Source: Caldilineaceae bacterium
Lineage (GTDB): Bacteria > Chloroflexota > Anaerolineae > Caldilineales > Caldilineaceae
Reading direction: 5' to 3'
Assembly (NCBI GenBank): GCA_022824025.1
Contig: JAJEBF010000019.1
Span: forward strand, 1-64,000
Length of the DNA stretch: 64,000 nt
The position numbers were made by a program, and so were the translations under genes. Each line of letters starts with the position of its first letter. Position 1 is the first letter of the stretch. The notes under the pieces were generated by a model. That model was not told the origin of the DNA and searched no databases. It saw nothing but the letters and a program-made list of their open reading frames with translations. Shown here piece by piece: positions 60,114-64,000 of this stretch.

Positions 60114-61862
60114 TCACTCCGCTTGAGCGGGGCGACGGGTAATTGTCAGCAGACTGTTGGGCTGTATCCGTCGACCCTCAAGGAGTGAAACGGAACGGTC
60201 CGGCCAGCGGATCTCGATGGCGTAAATCCTGGAATCTTCAGGAAAGCCAAAGTGCTGGCGGGCGCTGCGGCCGGACAGGTAGCCGCCCGCCGCTTGCACG
60301 GTGCGGCGGAGGATGCCGTTCGACGTGTGCAGCAGCAACTCGGCGCCCAAGGCGCGTGTATTTCCGCTGCCGGGATGGCGCAGGTCCACCAGCAGAGCAT
60401 GGCCGCGGCACAGCCTGTTCTCGAATAGTTGCGCGGGTGAGCGCAGATTATTGATGAGCGCATCCAAGTCGCCGTCGCCGTCAAGGTCGGCCAGGCTCAT
60501 GCCGCGGCCGCCTGCGGTGCTGTTCAGCTTCCACTCGGGAGCGGGGACAAAACGGGCCCCGCCTTCATTGCGGTAGGCCTGGTTTTCTTCGACCAGCTCA
60601 TCGCCTGGCAGGTGACGGAAAATCTCCATCGCGGTCATGCCGTTAACGATGTACAGGTCCAGCAGACCGTCCTGGTCCAGGTCGCCAAATTGGGCGGACC
60701 AGCTCCAACCTGTGTAAGGGATTTGCCACGGCTCGGCCATATCAGCCCAACTGTCCCGCTGTCGCTCCTGGAGAACGTTGGCCATCACCTGGGGGCCGTC
60801 TTCGGGGCTCGGGGGAGGCATCGTCTCCATCACCGGAAGCCACTGGCGCATGATCTCCGGTTCCTCAGAGTAGGGGTGCATGTCGGCGGCGAACAGTTCC
60901 CACTGGCCGTCGTTGTCGATGTCGCCGCTGGCGAAGCTCATCGTGCTGAAGGTCGTTCTGTTGAAGGGTTCAACGGGGAGCCAAACGCCGTTGCGCTGGC
61001 CGAGGAAGACGGCGTCGCGAGTATCGAAGTCGTTGCCAACCACGATGTCCAGCCATCTGTCCCCGTTCACGTCCAGAAGTTGGAGCGCCAGGGCCTGGGC
61101 ATGGGCCGCGATGTGCGAGGGCACAAACCGGCCGTCCCGGTTCTCATAGACAAACACGCCATTCAGGTTGCTGGCGTCGAGGGCCCGGCGCCCGATCTGC
61201 TTTTCGAGCGAGGCGTCGTAGGAGGCGGTGACCAGGTCGAGATCTCCGTCCCGGTCCAGATCACCCCATTGGAACGAGTAGGCGAAGCCCCTCACGCCGG
61301 GCAGTGATGCCGGCTCCTGCAGATCGTCAAACTGACCGTGTTCGCCGGCGCGCTCTCCCCGGTTGCGCCAGTAGACGATTTCGCCTATGCGGCTGGACGC
61401 GGTGATGTCGAGCCAGCCATCTCCATCGACGTCGACGAGGGCAACGCCGCGCAGGCTTCCATCAAGGAGGAGCTGGCGGCGAAAGGCCCATCCACCCTCA
61501 TTCCAGAAAATGTGATTCGGTCCGAGGAGATTGGCCATGACAATGTCCTCGTCGCCGTCGTTGTCGAGGTCGCCAACGGCCAGGCCCGCGCCATTGCTGG
61601 TAAAGTAAGCGACGCGTTCAAAGGCTGTGCCCGTTACGTGAGGCAATTGATGCTCAAGGAAGGCGCCGGCGCAGAGGGGCGAGGACCCGCCTTGCTGTTG
61701 GCCTCGGATTGAGTCCGGCTCCAGGGCGCGGCTTTCGATCTGAATTGTATCGGGCGGACCAGTCGAAGACGGGGAGACCGGCAATCGGCCTGAGGCAAGG
61801 TTCGCCGAGCAGCCGCAGATCAGGGCGGCTGCTACAAAGAGTGCAGGGAGGAAAGTGCGCAT
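60114..61862 (-). CDS. FG-GAP/VCBS repeat lipoprotein with C-terminal ASPIC/UnbV domain (CRTAC1-like)
   Basis: 582 residues. Lipoprotein signal with C18 (LFVAAALICGC). Then seven or so FG-GAP/VCBS calcium-loop repeats: DLDNDGDEDI, DVDGDGWLDI, DLDRDGDLDL, DVNGDRWLDI, DIDNDGQWEL, DLDQDGLLDL, DLDGDGDLDA. The C-terminal 100 residues are the ASPIC/UnbV domain (GAELLLHTSNGIL, SARQHFGF). Likely a surface propeller that binds calcium and ligand; relatives are CRTAC1. Its stop lies 81 bases from the MFS gene; it starts 19 bases after the ABC permease gene. Confidence 0.92.
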   Translation of the reverse strand: MRTFLPALFVAAALICGCSANLASGRLPVSPSSTGPPDTIQIESRALEPDSIRGQQQGGSSPLCAGAFLEHQLPHVTGTAFERVAYFTSNGAGLAVGDLDNDGDEDIVMANLLGPNHIFWNEGGWAFRRQLLLDGSLRGVALVDVDGDGWLDITASSRIGEIVYWRNRGERAGEHGQFDDLQEPASLPGVRGFAYSFQWGDLDRDGDLDLVTASYDASLEKQIGRRALDASNLNGVFVYENRDGRFVPSHIAAHAQALALQLLDVNGDRWLDIVVGNDFDTRDAVFLGQRNGVWLPVEPFNRTTFSTMSFASGDIDNDGQWELFAADMHPYSEEPEIMRQWLPVMETMPPPSPEDGPQVMANVLQERQRDSWADMAEPWQIPYTGWSWSAQFGDLDQDGLLDLYIVNGMTAMEIFRHLPGDELVEENQAYRNEGGARFVPAPEWKLNSTAGGRGMSLADLDGDGDLDALINNLRSPAQLFENRLCRGHALLVDLRHPGSGNTRALGAELLLHTSNGILRRTVQAAGGYLSGRSARQHFGFPEDSRIYAIEIRWPDRSVSLLEGRRIQPNSLLTITRRPAQAE

Positions 61863-61881
61863 GTGCGGCCGGTTCAGGTTG

Positions 61882-62796
61882 CTAGCCCTTCATCCCTGTC
61901 AGCGAAATTCCTTCAATGAATGTACGCTGGGCGAAAAAGAAGGTTATGATAATTGGAAGCGCAACGAGCGTGCTCACGGCCATCAGGTAGGGGATTCCGT
62001 TGCTGAAATTGCCGACATCATTGGCGCGCGTTGAAAGCTGCTCGATCCCAAGCGCCAGCGGGTAGCGATTCTCGTCACGCAGATAGATCAGCGGCCCCAG
62101 GTAGTCGTTCCAGGCCCAGAGGAACCTGAATAGCGCGACGACGGCCAGGGCAGGCTTCGTCAGCGGCAAGATGATACGGAAGAGAATGCCGAATTCGCTT
62201 GCCCCGTCAATTCGGGCGGCGTCGGAAAGCTCTTCGGGCAGCGTCATGAAGAACTGACGCAGCAGGAAGACGATGTAGGGATGGCTGAACAGGGCGGGCA
62301 CGACTAGAGGGCGGTAGGTGTCAAGCCAGCCAAGCCATTTGAAAGTGATGAAGAGCGGTACCATGGTCACGGCCCAAGGCAGCATCATCGTCATCACCAC
62401 CAGCCAGAAGATTGAGTCGCGACCGGGCCAGCGGATGCGGGAGAACCCGTAGGCTACGATGGTTGAGGACAGCACGGTAAACGCGACGGCCGGCACCGTA
62501 TAAAATACGACCGAATTGATGGCGTACCGCGTGAAAGGCAGAATCTGCCACCCTTCGATAAAGTTCACCGGATGAATGGGAAAGGGTAGAAGAATGGGCG
62601 GCACCGTGTAAACCTGCGAGTCTACCTTCAGGGCCGAACTGATCATCCAGTACAAGGGGAAGGCAAAACTGGCAGTGAGGGGAATCAGTACAGTGTACTT
62701 GATAATTTCCAGCAAAACGGTCTGCCAGCGATGGCCGGTGTCACGGCGATAGTCCGTTACGGGTCTCGTCCCCGATTCCGAAGCGATGGTTGTCAT
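61882..62796 (-). CDS. Carbohydrate ABC transporter permease, MalG-like
   Basis: About 304 residues from ATG 62796 (GGAGG seven bases upstream), overlapping the preceding permease by four bases (ATGA). Six membrane helices; the EAA loop reads LSDAARIDGASEFGILFRIILPLTKPALAVV, the docking site for the ATPase. Family ABC_tran permease type 2 of sugar importers. The ATPase is not encoded in this window. Confidence 0.94.
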   Translation of the reverse strand: MTTIASESGTRPVTDYRRDTGHRWQTVLLEIIKYTVLIPLTASFAFPLYWMISSALKVDSQVYTVPPILLPFPIHPVNFIEGWQILPFTRYAINSVVFYTVPAVAFTVLSSTIVAYGFSRIRWPGRDSIFWLVVMTMMLPWAVTMVPLFITFKWLGWLDTYRPLVVPALFSHPYIVFLLRQFFMTLPEELSDAARIDGASEFGILFRIILPLTKPALAVVALFRFLWAWNDYLGPLIYLRDENRYPLALGIEQLSTRANDVGNFSNGIPYLMAVSTLVALPIIITFFFAQRTFIEGISLTGMKG

Positions 62797-63710
62797 TTCT
62801 CGCCTCCGTAATAGACCCAACGTGCCGAGGTCTTGAAAATGACAAGTGAGAAGACAACGATGATCAGAAAGAGAATCCAGGCCAGGGCGGAAGCCTTCCC
62901 CATCCGCAAATACTCAAATGCGTTGCGATAGAGATGGACCAGATAGAACTCCGTGGAGTTCATCGGGCCGCCCTCAGTAAGCAGCCAGGGCACGGTAAAT
63001 TCCTGGAAGGCTACGATGAGACCCATGATGAGGTTGAATAGAATGATAGGCGAGGTAAGGGGAATGGTGACGTTGCGGAATTTGTGCCAGATGTTGGCCC
63101 CGTCAACAGTCGCAGCCTCGTACAGCGAACGGGGGACGTCTTGCAAGGCGGCAAGGAAGATAACGACGGCTGCCCCCTGGGCCCAAATGGCGACCAGGAT
63201 CAACGAGGGCTTGGCCCAGCCCGGGTTGGAGAGAAATGGGATGATGGGAAGGCCGAAGTAGCGAAGAACACCGTTAATCGCGCCGTACTGAACATTCATC
63301 AGGAACTGCCAGACCATGGCCGATGCCACCGCGGGAACGATGGAAGGAATGTAGATCACGCTGCGGAAAAAGGACCGGGCCACGATCCTTGAATTCAGAA
63401 TGTTTGCGATGAGGAAGGCCGCGCCCACACCGAAAGGAACACTGATCCCAACATAGTAGATCGTGTTGTACATCACATTCCAAAAATGGGGATCGTCAAA
63501 AAAGAGGGTGAGATAGTTCTTGGCGCCGAGGAAAACGGGCGGGCGCAACAGGTCATAGCGAGTAAGGCTGTAGTAGAGTGATGACAGCAAGGGATAAATC
63601 GTAAAAAGGAGGAAGCCGAGCGCCCAAGGCGATACAAAAAGGAGGCCCAGGCGCAGGTTGCGCCATTCCTGAGGTGTATAGCGGCTGACTCGCTGTGTAC
63701 TGGCTGCCAT
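62793..63710 (-). CDS. Carbohydrate ABC transporter permease, MalF/UgpA-like
   Basis: About 305 residues from ATG 63710 (GGAAGGA upstream; a start at 63731 adds seven residues). Six membrane helices; EAA loop SLYEAATVDGANIWHKF. Paired with the MalG-like permease by a four-base overlap and with a binding-protein gene 70 bases upstream, forming a standard sugar uptake operon. Confidence 0.94.
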   Translation of the reverse strand: MAASTQRVSRYTPQEWRNLRLGLLFVSPWALGFLLFTIYPLLSSLYYSLTRYDLLRPPVFLGAKNYLTLFFDDPHFWNVMYNTIYYVGISVPFGVGAAFLIANILNSRIVARSFFRSVIYIPSIVPAVASAMVWQFLMNVQYGAINGVLRYFGLPIIPFLSNPGWAKPSLILVAIWAQGAAVVIFLAALQDVPRSLYEAATVDGANIWHKFRNVTIPLTSPIILFNLIMGLIVAFQEFTVPWLLTEGGPMNSTEFYLVHLYRNAFEYLRMGKASALAWILFLIIVVFSLVIFKTSARWVYYGGEK

Positions 63711-63779
63711 AAGGTATCCTTCCCGAATCAATAGATCCAGCGGCCAGGCCTGCCGGCGCTGGCCGCTGGTCTGTGTCAG

Positions 63780-64000
63780 TTAGAGCCCTTGGGCTTCCCA
63801 CTCATCCAGGGCGCGCTTTTGCAGCTCGGCGACAGCCTCTGAAGGCGTGATGAGGTCGCGGTACACCTGCTCGCGCAGGTCCCAGAGCTGTGTATTGACG
63901 AACCAGTGAATCGGGGACCTGCGTCCGACGATCCAGTCGGTGACCTGGTCGATATTGTCAATGTAGAAACGCAGTCCGGGGAAGGTATCAACGTCGATCG
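63780..64000 (-). CDS. Sugar ABC transporter substrate-binding protein, C-terminal end (partial)
   Basis: The frame is open from the window's right edge and ends with TAA at 63782-63780, giving 72 residues. They read like the end of a family-1 solute-binding protein: [20 protein letters not shown] is the usual last helix, preceded by [12 protein letters not shown]. The operon order binding protein, MalF-like, MalG-like supports it. Most of the gene lies beyond the window. Confidence 0.85.
   Translation of the reverse strand, partial: IDVDTFPGLRFYIDNIDQVTDWIVGRRSPIHWFVNTQLWDLREQVYRDLITPSEAVAELQKRALDEWEAQGL

Noticed and set aside
63776..63991. A 71-residue minus-strand Ser/Arg-rich frame at the right edge
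   Set aside because: The true frame is offset and ends at 63780; it reads as the C-terminus of a solute-binding protein.
1..64000. CRISPR arrays, tRNA or rRNA genes
   Set aside because: No regular spaced repeats and no tRNA cloverleaf or rRNA segments were recognised by eye; a covariance-model scan was not possible.

Overview
The window is a 64 kb piece of a high-GC bacterial chromosome. Gene content points to the Chloroflexota, most likely a Caldilineae-like (possibly marine or sponge-associated) lineage. The clues are LysM proteins joined to a glycosidase-like domain, paired L,D-transpeptidases followed by a DUF3105 protein, a MoxR-DUF58-DUF4129 cassette, many MR/MLE enolase-superfamily and amidohydrolase-2 genes, a sulfatase, PhyH-type dioxygenase, an FG-GAP/UnbV lipoprotein and a sugar ABC transporter. 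The taxonomic call is inference from family content only.

Layout. 1-7049: sugar-acid type catabolism (TPP enzyme cut by the window edge, RhamD-like dehydratase, DapA-family aldolase, second MR/MLE enzyme, amidohydrolase, 2-hydroxyacid dehydrogenase). 7128-11399: MoxR ATPase, DUF58, DUF4129 membrane protein behind a good promoter. 11455-14707: a second TPP enzyme and a CCA-adding/poly(A) polymerase. 14779-19057: assimilatory nitrite/sulfite reductase operon with a TrpD-like protein, read leftwards from a strong promoter. 18837-20108: a long, C-rich, repeat-bearing spacer. 20109-24572: M16 peptidase lipoprotein, two small genes and a Trm112-like membrane protein. 24609-28770: two-component system with a triple-PDZ secreted protein between its genes. 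28967-31421: a complete group II intron carrying an RT-maturase-HNH protein, inserted between a likely promoter and rplI. 31599-38177: rplI, gyrA, an AlbA_2/Schlafen-type protein and signal peptidase I. 38311-42941: small proteins, a FAM151/DUF2181 homologue, a sulfatase and a class III aminotransferase. 43377-46303: cell-wall L,D-transpeptidase pair and DUF3105. 46328-51058: deformylase, hotdog thioesterase, LysM-glycosidase and M20 dipeptidase. 51161-54878: Rieske protein, two amidohydrolases and a PhyH dioxygenase. 54944-61862: three MFS paralogues and an FG-GAP/UnbV lipoprotein, with a decayed UnbV relic between two of the transporters. 61882-64000: sugar ABC transporter, two permeases and the C-terminal end of the binding protein.

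The most noteworthy items are: (1) the group II intron, whose boundaries are fixed by an EBS1/IBS1 match, sitting only 14 bases downstream of a putative -10 box in the rplI leader; (2) a dispersed three-stem intergenic element with compensatory base changes (two copies); (3) an UnbV-domain relic that suggests an ancestral duplicated UnbV-MFS module; (4) a bacterial FAM151/menorin-type protein; and (5) a membrane-anchored Trm112-like protein whose zinc cysteines are replaced.
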